From NCBI GenBank assembly GCA_030267565.1, contig BRXU01000008.1, positions 992,001-1,056,000 on the forward strand: DNA of 64,000 nt, in the 5' to 3' direction. Position numbers and translations under genes: made by a program. Position 1 is the first letter of the stretch. Every line of letters begins with the position of its first letter. Positions 42,639 through 57,600 of the stretch are shown piece after piece. The DNA comes from Pleodorina starrii (Eukaryota > Chlorophyta > Chlorophyceae > Chlamydomonadales > Volvocaceae). The notes beneath the pieces are model-generated. The model searched no databases and was not told the DNA's origin. It saw only the letters and a program-made list of their open reading frames with translations.

Positions 42639-45600
42639 ATGTCGGACAACGATGACGTTGAGGATCAGGTCGCTGGCCAGCACGCCGAGGATGATGGCGA
42701 GGAGGCAGCTGCTGAGGGCGAGGGGGGCGAGGCGGCTGGGCTAGTGGAAGGCGAGGCGGACGAGGAGGACGAAGCAGAGTACCAGGACTCTTCGGAGGTA
42801 GGGAAGTCAGCTTTGGCGGACAACGTTGAGGCGAGTCAGAATCGGGTCGTCGTGGTGCGCAGGAGGATGATGACGAAGAGCAGAACGAATATGAAGCGGA
42901 TGGATTTATTGTGGATGACGCTGAAGAGGAGGAGGAGGAGGAGGAAAAGCGAGAGGCGCCGAAGCGGAGGAAGAAGAAGAAACGCGAGCGCGAGCTTCGG
43001 CTGGACGACGACGACTATGACCTGCTGGAGGAGAACCAAGTGCAGGTGCGCCGCGGCTGCTGCTGCGGGGCCTTGGGGGAGCGCTGCCCTCCGGCTGCTT
43101 CAGCGTAGAAGCCCTCACCCCCCCACTGGTTAACCCCAACCGCTGCCCCTCCTGACACCCCCAGGGCTTTCGTCGGCCCAAACGCATTCGCTTAAAGAGC
43201 ACAGCAGAGGATGTCCGTAAGGCAAACGACGCAGCGGACATCCAGAAGGAACTCTTTGGCTACGAAGGTGGGCAGCCCCGAAGCTGCTTGCTGGCGTGTC
43301 GGACGCCTGCCCTTGCGCTGAGATGGGATGCCCCGCCCTGGACGCGCTCCCTCGGGAGGGCCATGTTACATACGCTCTCCGGGTGGACTGGCGGGCGGAG
43401 GGGGCCACTTGGACGGGTGCATTCGAAAGCACGCAGAAACATGCGTTTGGGTGCGGGTGCGCGTCCAGCGCCTAAATGTCGAGATGCGGAGCCTGGGTTC
43501 TATGGCACTGGGCACGCACGATTGAACGCTGGCGTTGGCGCGGGCATCTGAAACTTCTGCTCGTGGGAACCCATGCCACAGACCTGGAGGATGAAGTGGA
43601 GGACGCGGGCGGCCGTGACGACCGGCGCGACACGTACGAGCAGGTGTGAAGCAGCGGCAGCTCGCGCTCCTCCCGGGGATTTGCACACCCACGGCGCCTT
43701 ACCTGTGCGGTATTATGGCCTTCCGAGGTGCCCGTGCTGCTTGAAGCCAACCTGCGCGAGAATACTAACCTGAACACGGCTTGGGGATTGCCGGCGGGCG
43801 CCTTTGGGGTCGCCACAGTGCCTGTACACGCCGCGCAGGCAGCACTCGGCTCAGTCAGTGTTGCGCATCCCAATCTGCAGGGCTGATTCGCGCACGCCAG
43901 TAACCATGCCCTCACCTGCATGCCTAGTCGGAAGGGAGTTTCCTTTTCGCACCACCACCACATTCTGGGAAGAAGAGACATGTCCTGACTTGGGCCCCAC
44001 CCCCATTTCCAGCTTGGTGTCCGCGAACTGTGCCTCACTCATGAGCCCGTGGTAATCTCTTTACCAACCCCGTTCTCGATGAACCGCGCGGCCGACCACT
44101 TTGTCGCCTCAGGCCGGCGATGATTTCGACGACCTGGATGAGCAGGACGAAATGGCGGACTTCATTGTGGAGGGCGACGACGGCGCACCGCGGCGGCACC
44201 GGCGGCGGCGGGCCGCTGAGATACCGGGCGTCAGCAGCAGAGCCATGCAGGCGAGCGGCGCGCGATGTTTGGGAAAAGGGACGGGGGAAGCAAGGCGGGA
44301 GGGAGATGGGCAGGTCCGAGAACCTGGTGACCAGCGGCATGACAGCATGTGGTGCAGCCACGATGGAAAGCATCACCCAGTTGTGGTGGAGCGAGCGTGC
44401 TTTTGCGGGCGTGCACGGAGCGGGAGAGGGTGAACGGGGCGGCGCTGGGGCAGAGCTCGGAGCCGGGGCTTTGGGCGCCCGGCTTAAGATCCCGTTAGCG
44501 GGATGGTGCGGGGGCTCGCGGAGTCGGACTGGAGGGAACCCACGGCAAGCACAGGCATCGAGGTCCTGAGCATGATCGGGAAGCACGTGATTGTCATGCG
44601 GGGCCCATGGGTGAGGGGTTTCTCCGCGCTGTACGGCCCTGCTGTCATGGCCGGGCGTGAATGTCCTGAAAGATTACGTTCGCGCCGCAAGTCAACCGCA
44701 AACTCTGTACCCGCATCCATCTATCAACTCGACAGGACGCCTTTGACATATTCGGCGATGTGGACGCGCTGATGGATATGTACGCGGCAGCACGGCAAAA
44801 GCCGGCTGGGCCCGGGGCCGGCGGGGAGGGCGACCTGGACGGCGAGGCGGCGGGCGAGGACGAGGAGGACGAGTACATGGAGGACGACGACGAGGCGGCG
44901 GCGGAGGCGCGGAGGCAGCGGCGGCAGCAGCGCCAGCGCGACAAAACATACAAGCAGGCCATGAAGGTGGGGTTTGGGGTAGGGCGGCGGAGCGGGGGCG
45001 GTGCGGACGCTGCCAGGGGGTTGGTTGGATGCGCGGCGGCGTGAAGGCGCAGCGGGATGAGAGACATTCTGCACAGAAGCGTGGAGGACGCAATGTTGCT
45101 GGGTGCCTGTTCTGGGGCAGATTTGTGCGTGGTGGTGAGAATGGCGCCGGGTCTGGGGTGCTCCACGAGGTAAAGCGAGTTGACGAAGCGCGTCACGTGT
45201 GCAGTACTGGGTGCCGTTTCCCGCTCCAGCGGACACAGCGCAGGAACCTGGTTCGCGTGGGTTGCGTGTTAACACGCGGGCCGTGGCCGCCTGGCCCCTG
45301 CTGACAGGTGATGGACCCCGAGCAACTAGCCCGCGCGCACCTGCGGCCGGAGGACCAGGAGATTAAGGACCGGGACGTGCCGGAGCGGCTGCAGGTACGA
45401 ATGGATGGGTGTGCGCGGCGCGGCCGCTGCTCCAGTTGCTCTTGTTGGTTTTGGGTTCGTTTGGGGTGGGGTGGGGGCAGAAATTACCGCAGCGGAGAAG
45501 GAGACGGCGTTAGCGGACGGACGGGGTGGGGTGGGGTGGGAAGCAAGGGGTAGGGATGACGTAAGGTGGGCCGTACTTAGGACCCAAATGTTAATGCGTC

Positions 45601-48600
45601 TGGGAAACGATGGACAGGTAAAGCAACACGGGCAGCCGCGAAGGAGCGCACAGTATCCCAGCCCTGGGCCCGCGTGGCTGCACGATACATGCGAGGCCAC
45701 GGCTGGAAAGTTATCAGTGCGTTGCCCCCCGCGGCGTGCAACCCACGACACACTACGCATGCGCCCGGTACGCTGCGCAAACAACCCTCGAATGTTTTCC
45801 AACCAACACGATTCGCAGGAAGTCCTGGGCTTGGACGGCGGCGCGGGCGCAGCCGCGGCAGGCCCCGGGGCTGGCATGGACCTGGACGCAGCGGCAGAGT
45901 GGGTCTACGCCACCATGCGGGAGGCCAACACTCCGGAATGGCAGCTGCTGGCGCGCGGCGTGGAGGAGGTGCGCGCGCATCGGGCCGGGACAGCCGAGAA
46001 GCAAGCCGGGCGAACGGAGGAGTGCTTGACAGAGGGGAAGGGTCCGGGCGTGATGGTGTAGGGGTTTAGGGGATGTACGCGCGGGGGGTCAATAGGCTGG
46101 CAGTGCTTCAATCGTGGTGCGGGAAAAGGGGAAAGGGGGTAAGGGGGACAAAGAAAACTGTGTCGTGTCGGGATGCTGCAATGGAAACGAACTCACGGGG
46201 TTGGAACCCCCATCCAATCGGTAGCGCGGAATGGGCGCTGTGGGCGGGGGGGGCCGGGGCGGGGCCGGGGCTTTCGGGACGGGGACTGTGCCGCGCGTGA
46301 ATGCGCCTGGCGCGAAGGCGCGTATGGGGGTAGCATGGCGGCGTTTTGAGCTTCTGAAGCCCGAGGAGCTTGCCCAGCGCAACGTGTGACGTCTCGACGC
46401 GCCTGCTCCGCCTCGGGCTCTCCGTGTCTCGACCTGCTCGACCTGCCTATGAACAGAAATGTGTCCGCGATCGCAGTGCCCGGCATCCATGTTCCCGACA
46501 AACACAACCCGTCTACCGCCTCCCTGCTTGCTCGCCCCTGTGCAGATCGACGGCACCTACGACTCAGCTACCGCCAGTGGGCGGCTGGACGACCCGCGCG
46601 CGGGCGAGCACCGCGGCGAGGTGGAGGGCGAGGACGTGCTGGGCGGCCCTCGCGACGCGCTGCTGCGGCTGTCCTACCACCGGGCGGTGCTGATGCCCCG
46701 CTCCGAGTCGGGCATGAAGGGCTGGAGCGACGACGAGACGCGGCACGGGCGCGTGCGTCAGGCCATCCGGCAGGTGGGCGTCATGAGTGTGGCCGGGCGG
46801 GCGGGCGGTGCTGCCACGCTGCTGTCGCGCGCGTGTGCGAGTTCGTGCAGACGTGCAGACGCGGGAAAAAATGTTTGTATCGTACCGGTAACCCTCCCCA
46901 AACCCTCCCCGGACCCTCAAAATCGCTTGCTAAGATGCTAACACCCCGCCATACATACCGCGTACCGTGCTACCCCTGCCGCGTAGGTGCTGACCCAGTT
47001 CTTCGACCGTCACGAGGAGGTTCCCGTTGTGGCCATGTACCGCAAGGAGCTGGCGGGGCCGCTGCTGGCCATGGCGGCGGACGACGTGCCGGTGGTCACC
47101 ACGGAGGACGAGCTGCAGCGCCAGAGGGACATGCGCGCGAAGAAGCACTACGACCAGGGCTTCGTGCAGCCGCACCACAGGCGCATTCGCAGGTGGGGGG
47201 AAGGGGGCTGCGCGCGGGTGGGGGGAAGAAGGGAAGGGGGGCGCGGACAGGCGCGCAGGAAGGGGGGAAGGGGCGGGCGGGCGTCGGCTGTCCTGTGCAT
47301 GGAAGGAAATCTTGCCCCGATGTGCGTGTGTGCGCGTCGCATGCATGCACGATCGCGCCGCAAGCATTCTGGGCGCGCTCCCGTGGCGCTGATTTTGCGT
47401 TGTAAAGGCAGGCGCGCGGGTCGTCCTGCTGTCCGTGGTCGTCCTGCGCGCGTGGTCGTCCTGCGCTCCCTGCTGTATGGTCATTAACGCCGCCCGTGCC
47501 CGCAGCTGGTTTTTTTATTATCGCAATTCGCTGGCTTGAACCTCTGGCTCCTGTGGTACTCCCGTTCCTCGGACCCCAACCCGCACACTGTGCTCCTGTG
47601 GCACCAACGGCACCATATCCTGGGGCGCCCCATCCCGACCCTCGCCTTGTCGCGCTTTCAGGTGGGCGGTGCTGTGGGCCGTGTTCGACCTGGCGCTCAA
47701 GTTCCGCTCCCTCACGCAGCGCCGCGACCGCGCGTCCGCCGCGCTGGCGCGCTCGCGCGACCTGCTGCACTCGACGATGGCGGACATTGACCCGGCGAGC
47801 GAGCGCATGGCGCAGCTTGACTTCGACCTGCGCTCACTGGACGAGTGCGTGGACGCGCTGCAGGTGGGAGGTTTACGGTAGTAAAGATGATGATACCGCA
47901 GTCGGGGTTTCGGACGTCGTATGTGTTTGCGGGCGCATGCGCGTCGAGGCACACGGTGGGACGGGGCAGGATGAGATGGCCAGATAAGGCGTGGGCCTTT
48001 GGCGGGCACGGACGGGCGGGCGAGAGAGACTGCCTGGCGGGGCCGGATGGCCGGATGGGATGGTGTAATGGTGGGGGCGGGTGTGGTCTCAGCGTACAGG
48101 GATAGGTAGTGTCCGGGGAAGAACGGCGGGAGGAGTGGTGGGGCCGGATGGGGAATGCCTTTGAACATATGAATGGATCTCGCCCCGTTCATGCCCGGCC
48201 CTTTGCCCGGCCGTTTTGACCCCGGCTCATGTCCCCGCACGCCGCTTCCGCAGGCCGCCAATACCTCGGAGGCTCTGGCGGACGTGCAGCAGCGCATGAG
48301 CCATGTGCTCACCTCGTACCCGGAGGTGCAGATGGCGGCGTTGTCAATCACTACAGGCACGGGGGCGGGCGCGGGATCCACCCGGCGGCCCAACCGCGGT
48401 GCGGCCAACAAGGCAGCCAGGATGCTGGGGATACAGGTAGGCGCGCGCCCGCCGCAGACTGCAGATGGGGGAGCAAGTGGGCGGGGGCCCGCATAGCTGG
48501 GCCCGCGGTATCTTACGCTGGCTTTTTCGGGCGGGGCGTCTGCTCGCCGCGCAGGGCCGTTGGTCGCAGCTCGTCGGCCATGGTGTCGAAGCGCTCCTCC

Positions 48601-51600
48601 GCTTCTTCCCCCGTCCTACGCTGCCATCCCCCTTTTAACCCTCTCGCTTCTTCCTGCGCGCAGGAGCTGGTGTCGGACTTTTCCCTGACGTCCGCGCAGT
48701 TTTTGGCCAACCTGGCGGATGCGGGCCAGGGCGGCCTGGCCAACGAGCCGCCCACCCCGCCCGGGACCCTGGCGGACTGGGCCAACGGCGCGCTGGAGGC
48801 GCTCAGGGCTAAGCACCCGGAGGTGGGTGGGGCCGCTCGCGTCCCGGCAAGCGCGCGCGCGCGTGGAGTCAACGCCCCGGGATGACAGCCGCCGGCGCGT
48901 TCGCGTGCCGCGCGACGTTTGAGCGGGCAGCGGTGTGCAACGGCGTGCGGCTGCGTGCGTCCGTGCTGTCGCAGCAGCGCTGTCATGCCCTTGTCAGACC
49001 GGCGTTGGTTTATCCAATGCTGCCAACTGGCGGCAGTGGCACTCTCTCTGCCTTGAGACGCGCGCCCCCGCCTCCTGTCACCACTTTTACCCGCAGAACG
49101 TCGCCCTTACCGCCTACACGGCGGACAACCTCGTCAGCCAGGTGAGAGCAGCGTCCCCGGCCCGACCACAGCCGGCGGTGATGTTGCGGGGCTGAACCTG
49201 CACGTACGATGTGCGCCCGCCGTGTGGCGGGGAATGTCGCGGGTCGCTGTCGCTGACTGCCAGCCAGCCCAGAGTGTACGTTGCTTGCGGAGGTTCGGCC
49301 CAACGAATGTCGCTGTTGTATGAGGCGGCCGCCGCGCTGCCAATGGACAATGCTGCGTCTGCATTTCCGTCCCACCCGGAAGGCGCACAGGGTATATGTA
49401 TAGTGGTCTGCTACGGCGTAGGCGCCGTGCAGTAGGTAATTACCTTCAGCAGATGTACCTCAACACAACTTCCCCACATCGCCCTTTCCGTTACCGGTAA
49501 TGCCGCCTTGCCATCGCTCCGCCGCGCCGTCGAGCCGCGCGCGCCCTCACTAACACATCGCTGCTGCTCACGCTAAAGATGAGCGCCCCCCCGTCACGCA
49601 CCGTCCATCCCAGCGCTGTACGCTTGCACCTCTCCCCCTGCACCGCACCTGCCTCATGCCGCCACCCCGGACCGCTCCTGCCTCCGCCCCTGCTCAGGTC
49701 CGTGCCGCCGCCGTGTCCAACCTGATCAACGACGCGGGGGTGCGCACCTTTCTGCGCAACGAGTTCTACCGACACGCGGTGGTGTCATCGGATGCGACGG
49801 AGGCGGGCCGGGCGGTACTGGACCCATTCCATAAGTAGGTCCTGGAGCGGCAGCTGAAAGAGGGGGGGCTGGTGAGGGAGGGGACGCGTGGGCAATCAAG
49901 ATAGGCGAGGTGTCCCCCCGCCCTTTCGTGGGCGGGGGCCGGGCGGCTGGGCAAAGAAGCGGGGGAAAAGAGCGGGAAGCGCGTATGCGGGCGTGATCAG
50001 ATGGATATCCGTGGCGGTGAAGTGCCGGCGTGGCTTATCGTGTCAAAGACGCTGGGCAATGGGGGCGTATGCCGAAGGGAACACCTGAGTTTCCCTGGTG
50101 GGTTCACAACTTCACATGCTTGCGCCGGGGGACACGAATCCAGGCACGAGCAGACATGTCAAGGAAGCGGAGGTGCAGTCCTGACAGCTCCGCCTCCAAG
50201 CTTGGGCAGGTCCAGGTTCTACACACCACGTCCCGAAACCCGCCCCCTGGCAACCTCACCCCTCGCATGGGGGCATGGCGCCCTCCCCATTGCGCCCCCG
50301 CGCCACTGCACCACCACGTGCCCACCGCTCCCACCGCCTCCAGGTACGCCCTGGCCGCCCGTCTGCGCAAGAAGCCCATCCACTCGTTCGGCGGCTCCGA
50401 CCTGATGCTGCGGCTGGAGGAGGCCAACCGGGAGCGACTGGCCCAGCTGCGGCTGCACCTGGAGAGCGGCCAACAGGACAAGCTGGTGGCGGACGTGGCG
50501 GAGCTGTTCCAGTCCAGTGAGTGGGCAGCCAGCCGCCGCCCGCCCCATTGTCCGTCCGACTGCAGGCGGGACAGGCAGGGAACGAGGCAGGCAGGGAACG
50601 CGGAGAAGAAGAAAAGCGGCGCAGGATGGGATTAGGCGTTGCTGAACCAGCGCCAGCACAAGAAGCACCAATGCCTCTCTGGACGCCTGGCGGGACGCTT
50701 TCTGGCCCCACCCACTGCTCAAAACTGCTGCCTAGTTGGCTTGCTAACTCGCTCCGTTCAGGGTCGCTCACCAGCTTGCAATGGGCTCATCTCAGCTTGC
50801 CATGAGCCCGCGTCGTTTCGGAAAGCTCCGTCATCCCTTCCCCACAAGTAACCAAATCCGCTCGCTGCTGCCGCCGCCGCCGCCGCCGCGTCCTGTCCCC
50901 GCCTTCAGGTGACCGCGGCGCGATCGCTCAGCAGTGGAACACGCTCCGCCAGGAGATTGTCAAGTCGGCGCTGGAGCAGCACCTGCTGCCCGCCTTCCGC
51001 ACCCACTTCCAGGCCAAGCTGCTGGCGGACGCGCGCGAGTGCTCGCTGCGACAGTGAGTGCAGCGGCCGCGGTGGCCCTCCCCTCGCGACCGGGGGTCTG
51101 CCCAGGCGCCAGCGCGCGGCAGCAGCAGCAACAGCCCCCCGGCTGCTGAACCGTGTCCTGCAGCCAGGGGTACCATGGGCGGCTTCTGCGTGCCGTGTTG
51201 GTCGATCTGGCTCCCAGGGACATGGCAGTATAAAGGGGACATGTGCGCGCGCCACTACGGCGCATCTTGCGTATCACCGCAGCAAGAGCGCACACGCTTT
51301 CAACGGCCTGTCCCTGCTGTGCGTGGGTCCGCAGGTACGCGGACGCGCTGTGGCACGTGGCTACCGCGGGGCCGCTGCGGCTGCCGCTGGCGGACGCGGA
51401 GGACGAGTTCCTCACCAACCCGCGCCTATGCATCGTCGTGTACGGCAACCAGGTGCGGGGGGCCGGGAAGTGCGGGCCCCGCTCTGCCGCCGCCCACCGC
51501 CCTTTCGCAATTGCGCCTTGCCCTGGGCTCCGTCTTGCTTGCTTCATGCTGGGTAGTAGCATCGGCGCATCGCGCTTCCTGATAGTACCCCGCCGCCGCC

Positions 51601-54600
51601 ATCGCTGCCTCGCTGCTTCCGTATCTCATCCTTCCGTATCTCATCCTCCGCCCCCAGGAGGTCAACCCCGCCACGGGGCAGCCGAACAACACGGCGGTGG
51701 TGTTCCTCAATGAGCTGGGCAACCTGGTGGACTTCTTCTTCGCGGGCCAGCTCTCGGGCAACCTGCGACGCAGCGGCCAGGGCGCGGGGGCAGTGTTCAC
51801 CGACCCGGCGAAGGTACGGCCTGGCAGGCACCTGGCAGTGGCGAGCTGGGTTTACCGTAGGCTGTTTTGGGGGCGGGGCGGGGTGGAGCGTTGTGCCCGC
51901 CGCAGCGTGGCGAGCGCGTAGTGGCGACGAGTGCAGAGGGTTTCGGGGGTGAGGGAGTTGGGAGTGAAGATGGGACGCGCCGTCGGGGTCTGGGAGCGAG
52001 GTTATGTCGTTGAAGTTTTATTGTGCAATTCCATTACGTATGGGCCAGACAGTCAGTCGCGCCCTCGAACCCCTCACGTTTAGAGGTCCACTGCTTCTTC
52101 TAGGCTCCCTTCCCTTCCGCAAAAGCCGTGTGGCACCGCAACGACGAAATGATGCCCATCCCCCCATCGCTGTTACTTTACCTTTCACGGGCTCCGGCCT
52201 ATACGTGGATAACCCATCGCTGTCGCCCGCCATTCGCCCCCCCCCGCAGTCCAAGGATGCTGCGCGGATCCGCGAGAAGCTTCTGGAGCACCTTCCCCAC
52301 GCGGTGCTGGTGGGCATGTCGGCCCCGCAGTGCCGCCAGCTGCATGAGGACATACGCAACATCGCCGACTCGCTGCTGGAGCACAGCGCAGAGTGAGTGC
52401 AGAACGGGGGGAGGGGGGCGAGCGACCCGGGCGAGCTGAGGGATGCACAGGCAGGAGGAGGTTGGGAGGCCCCATAGCGCGGGCGAGGAGTTGCGGGGCG
52501 GGTTGACGGACAGGACGGCGGGTGATGGTGGTGTTGCCAAGGTTTGCAGCTTGTCGACTCGGTACTGTAGGCATTCTCCTGAACAAGTTTTCGTTGGCCA
52601 TACCCACGATGCGTTCATTATGGGAGAGGGAGGGCTGCAAGGTGCGTGGCCAGCCAGCCGCCAGCCGCCCAATTTGGCGGCGGGAAACAGGTTGAGGGTT
52701 GCAGGCGGCTGGATGCTCATGCTTGCTTGGCGTGAGCTTGCGCCTCCAGTTGTGTGGCGCGAGAGCGCTTCTGCTGGTGTGCATCAGCGCATCCTGCGCC
52801 TCTCTGCCGGCCCGACGGTACATTCCAACGACGCCTTCGCCGCCCGGCGCCTTCCCATTCTGCACCGGTGTGTTGTGTTCGTGCAGTGCTCTGCAGGACC
52901 ACGAGACTCGCGGCATCTACTGCTACCCGGTGGACGAGAAGCTGGCCAAGCTGTGGGAGAACAGCAGTGCAGCCAGGTCGGAGCTGCGGGAACACGCCCC
53001 GCTGGTGCGGCGGGCGGTGGGGCTGGGGCGCGGCGCGCTGGACCCACTGTCGCTGCTGGCGGCGCTGTGCGGGCCGGACAAGGAGGTGAGTGGACTGACT
53101 CGGGAACTGGACTGACTCTGGAAAGAGAGGGGCGGGCGGGGGGGCAGGTAGGTTACGGGGGTTTGGCAGCCCGCATCCACGGGGTGTGGAGAGAGAGGGT
53201 CGTAGCTCGTAAGGATCAAGGGCGGGTTGGCCAGGCTGGGGTTGCTCGGGAGGTGGTGTGCGTGGGGCCGCAGATTTGGGCGAGGAGGTTAGGCTGCGGC
53301 TCGTCGGTAGGCAAGGGCGCCGGCTCGTTCGTTGTCCGGCAGATAAAGTTGCGGCCTTCGAAATCAGCAGCAGGGCAGCCGTGCGCTGTCGGCGCGGAAT
53401 AGACCCGGCGACTTGGGCGGTGGTATGCTTTAAGCATTCCTGTGCCCTGGCGCTCATTTCCTTCCCCGCAGGTCCTGTCGCTCAACGTGTACGACATGCA
53501 GGATGCGCTGAGCAAGGACGAGCGCATGGCCGCGGTGACTCGGGTCATGGTGACCGCCACGGCGCAGGTGGGTGCGGGGGGGGCCCAGACCAATCGTTAC
53601 GGGTGTGCGTTGGCGCGAAACTAGACCCGTGCCCGCGTCACGCCAGGAGAACACGTCCACTTCTTGAACACACTCCGAACACACATATCAGGTACACAAC
53701 CCCCAACAAGACATCCGCAAGCCCCCACAGACCTCCCGCACGCCACCCGCGCACCACGCCCGCCATTGCTACATTTCTCACACCCAGCGCCACGCTCCTC
53801 TCCCCTCCGCTCCTCTCCTCTCCTCTCCTCCCTCCTCCTCGCCTTCAGATTGGCGTGGACGTGAACCTTGCCTGCAACGTTACCTGGCGCTCTGAGCTGC
53901 TCCAGTTCGTGCCGGGGCTGGGGCCCCGCAAGGCCGGCGCGCTGCTGGCGGCTCTGACCCGCAACCGCAACAAGGCCGAGAGCCGCTCCATGTTGTACAA
54001 GGACCTGGGCTGCCTGGGCAAGGTGGTGTTCCGTAACGCGGGCCCCTACCTGCGCGTGCTCAAGGTGCCCGGCGTACGGCACCTGGAGAACCTGTCGTTC
54101 CGCACGCTGGACAACACGCGCATCAGCCCGGAGATGTACCGCCTGGCTATCCAGCTGGCGCAGGCGGCGGCTGGGGGAGGCGATGCGGAGGAGGCGCTGG
54201 AGAAGCGCGACAAGGTGGGACTCCTGACTCGGGCTCTCCTGCATTTCGCTCTCCCGACTTCTCCTCGGGGCTCTTTTTCTACGTCTCTGCCCTCCGCTGC
54301 GCATTCCGCCGCGCCCTGTGTGCTTTCACGCTCTGCTCGGCCTGCTGCCCTTCCCCCCCATCGCCGCCCCGCGCCCCCGCCCCCAGATCGAGTGCTACGA
54401 CCTGGAGGCGTTCATGAACGACATTGGCCTGACTGGCCCCAGCCCCGGCCTGGCCTCCCTCATCGACATTGTGGCGGAGCTGGTGTGTCCCAACCTGGAA
54501 CTCAGACCGCCCTGGCCGGAGCTCAACACCTTGCAGGTGACCGGACTACCGTAGACAGGCTGGAGTGTTGGGGCCCGGGCAGAGGGAGGGGAAAGCGGGA

Positions 54601-57600
54601 CCGCAGTGAAAAGTCGTCGAGGTGACCCTGGCCAGGCGCAGAACGGGGGAGGGACCGGAGAGGGACCAGCTGGCGCGACGGTGTCTGGGTTCATGTAATT
54701 GCGCGCACGCCCTGATGTGGGTTGTGCGCTTTGCCTTTAGAGGGAGAGCGAGGGGGGGTGGTCCTGAGGGCGGCCCCGGCGAACCGGTTCCGGCAGGATG
54801 GGCTTGGCTTAGGGGCGTGCGCCGTGCCGCCAACCGCCCGCCCCGTCCGTTGCCCCACTCGCCCAGCTGTTGGCTCGCTCACCTGTCCCCACCTGCCTCC
54901 GCACGCAGGTGTACATGCTGTGCAACAACGAAAGCGAGGAGAGCCTGCGGGAGGGGCGCATCGTGGATGTGAGTACAGCAGGGCCGGGTGGCTGGCGGGT
55001 GTCGGCGGGACAGGCGTAGGGCCCGCGGGGCAAATCCGCCATCGCAAGGCGAATCTCAAGGCAGACCGAAACCTCTAAACACTTTCCATCGTTTTTTTTC
55101 CAAACATCCGGCAAGCCAATCGCAGGTCGCCGGCTTCTGCCTTGTGTTTATTTCTGACACACAGCGTGCCAGCCCGTCAGCGTGCCACTGCCCACTGTTG
55201 CGTTCCCCTCTCCCCCCGCTAACGCCGTCTCCGTCTCCGCTGCGGTATCATGTTTTACCCCCGGCAGGTCAAGATCACGTATGTGACCCGGGATGCGCTC
55301 AAGGTGGTCCTCATCAACAGCGGCACGGAGGGCATGGTGCGCGCGGAGGACGTGAGCGGCTCCACCGGCAACTACACCGGCCGCGTGGGGGGTCCCGAGT
55401 GGCAGGCGGCCATGCAGTCGCGACTCAACACGGTGGCGCGGGCGCGCATCCTGCGGGTGGAGGAGCAGCCGGACGCCAGCGGGGAGGGCAAGCGGTTCAT
55501 GGTCATGCTGTCGACAAAGTGAGCGAGGGAGGGAGCTAGGGAGGGAGGCAGCGAGGGAGGCAGCGAGGGAGGGAGGGGTTGGGTTGAGCAGGGGTCGGCG
55601 CGGGCGACCAAGACGGGCATGGAGCGAGTTGCTGGGGGCGTGGTAGTACACGATTTTATAATGGGGTTCCCGTCGACACTTTTCTCTGGTCTGGTTTGTT
55701 TCCATTCCACTGGTTTAGTCGCCGGCAGTAAGTTGCACATCATTTGAATGTTACCCCCGCACCCTCGCCTTCAGCTTTTCAGTTTGCCGACCCGGGCTTT
55801 CCTACTCCACCTCGCTTTCCTCGCCTTCGCCCCCTCCGCAGGTCATCTGTGGTGAACGACGAGGACGGCGAGTACGAGAACAAGTACTGCACGAATCGAG
55901 AGCAGTACTACGTGTAAGTGCGGCCGGGGGGCCGGCCGCGCGTAAGGGGGGGCATTTGAGTCGTCACTCCTGCGCCTTCGCGAAAGTCCGCCCCGTGCTG
56001 GGTCCAGATGCGTACCGACAGCATTGCTCTGTGCCAGGGGAGCGTGCGCACGTTACACGTTGCACGGGGCGTGTGCTATCGGGGCGGAGTGTCCCGTCCG
56101 GACCTCTCATGGTGCGCCGCCCCTTCCCCCGCTCTTTCGCCCGCACGCCAACCTTTGCCCGTACCCTTCCAAGCGCCCCATCTCATACACTCCCGCCTAC
56201 CGTCTTTTCCTTGGCCCTTGTCCCTCCCTGGCCCCAGCCCAATTCTACCACGGCATCCCGGTCTTTCCCGTCCTTGCCTATAAGTGGCGCGCCATCCCTT
56301 TACCCCTCGCCTTCTGCCTCACACTCTCCTCACTTCCCGCGCGCCTTACTCTCCTGCCGGACTGCACCCGCTCCTTCCTGCCCTCATTTTCCGTTGGCCC
56401 CTCCCTTCCTTGCCGATCTGATCCCATCCCAGCCCTCGTGAGCGCGGCGAGTCCACCACCAGGCGCCGCGCCGACGAGCACCGGCCCCGCGAGCAGCAAG
56501 TGCTGGTGCGGCCCATCCGACACCCCATGTTCAAGAACGTGTCGCAGGTAGGCGCGTGGGGGCAGAGAGATGGGGTTGGGCTCGGGGGACAGTCGGCTAG
56601 AGGAGAGGTCGGGCATTGTGGCATTGTGGTGAGACGGAGTCCATGCGAGTTGGACGGGGGCTGTTCGGTGCCTGTCGCCGGACGCCCACCACACACCCCT
56701 CTCTCTCTCTCTCGAACTCTCTCGAACTCTCTCGAACTCGAACTCGAACCCGCGGTACTTCCCTACCTCCCGCCACCCGCAGGTTGACGCCAACGCCTCT
56801 CTGGGCAAGGAGGAGGTGGCGGTGGGTTCGTGCATCATCCGCCCCAACGTGCGCGGCAACCCCAACGTGCTGGACGTGTCCATCAAGACGGCGCACGGCC
56901 CCTCCTCCAGTACACCCGTAATCATGGTGGCTCAGCTGCAGGAGAGCGAGAAGCCGCAGGGGAGAGGTGAGAGCACGCGGCGCAGTGGAAAGGGCGTGGG
57001 GGGGCGCGGCCACGGTTGGTTGTGTGCATGTTGTTGTTGTGTGTATGTTATACGGTAGTGTGGGGGGCTTTCTGGGCTCATTCTAGGGTGAGGGCATCGC
57101 CCCCCTGTTGTGCATGTGTGCGGATGTGCAGATGTGGTGGGCGCTTAGGGGCGCTTAGGGGGTCGGGAAAAGAACTGGGTCGGGGGCGCAGTGGCGGGGG
57201 CGCCCGTTCGCGGCGTTTGTTTGTAGGCGAGGGCGGTGGGTAAGTGACTTAGGAGACGGGAAGCTCCGACCAAGATGGAAGGGGGTACGGCTGCATGTAT
57301 GTATATGCACCCGCACCTGCTTCCTGCCCGCTGACCCCTCCTCTCCAGAGGCCCCCCCCCCCCGAAATTAACCCCCAAACATCTGCCCGCCCGCTTTCCC
57401 GCCGCCCCTGTTCGCACCTGGTAGCCGCCCACCTGACCCTGGCGCCGCCCTTTAGCATCGACCTCAACTACTGCGGCCTGGGCACTGTGCAGTACGAGGA
57501 CCTGGACGAGGTGGGGGGTGGCACCAGCAGCGGTTGGGTTAGCGGGGGCGGGCTAACCAGGGGGCGGGGGTATGCGCGGGACTCAGCGACTGACAGGGGT

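Noticed and set aside
45405..46061. Long plus-strand ORF across SPT6 exon 8
   Set aside because: Read-through of introns on both sides; only 45819-45968 fits the SPT6 family.
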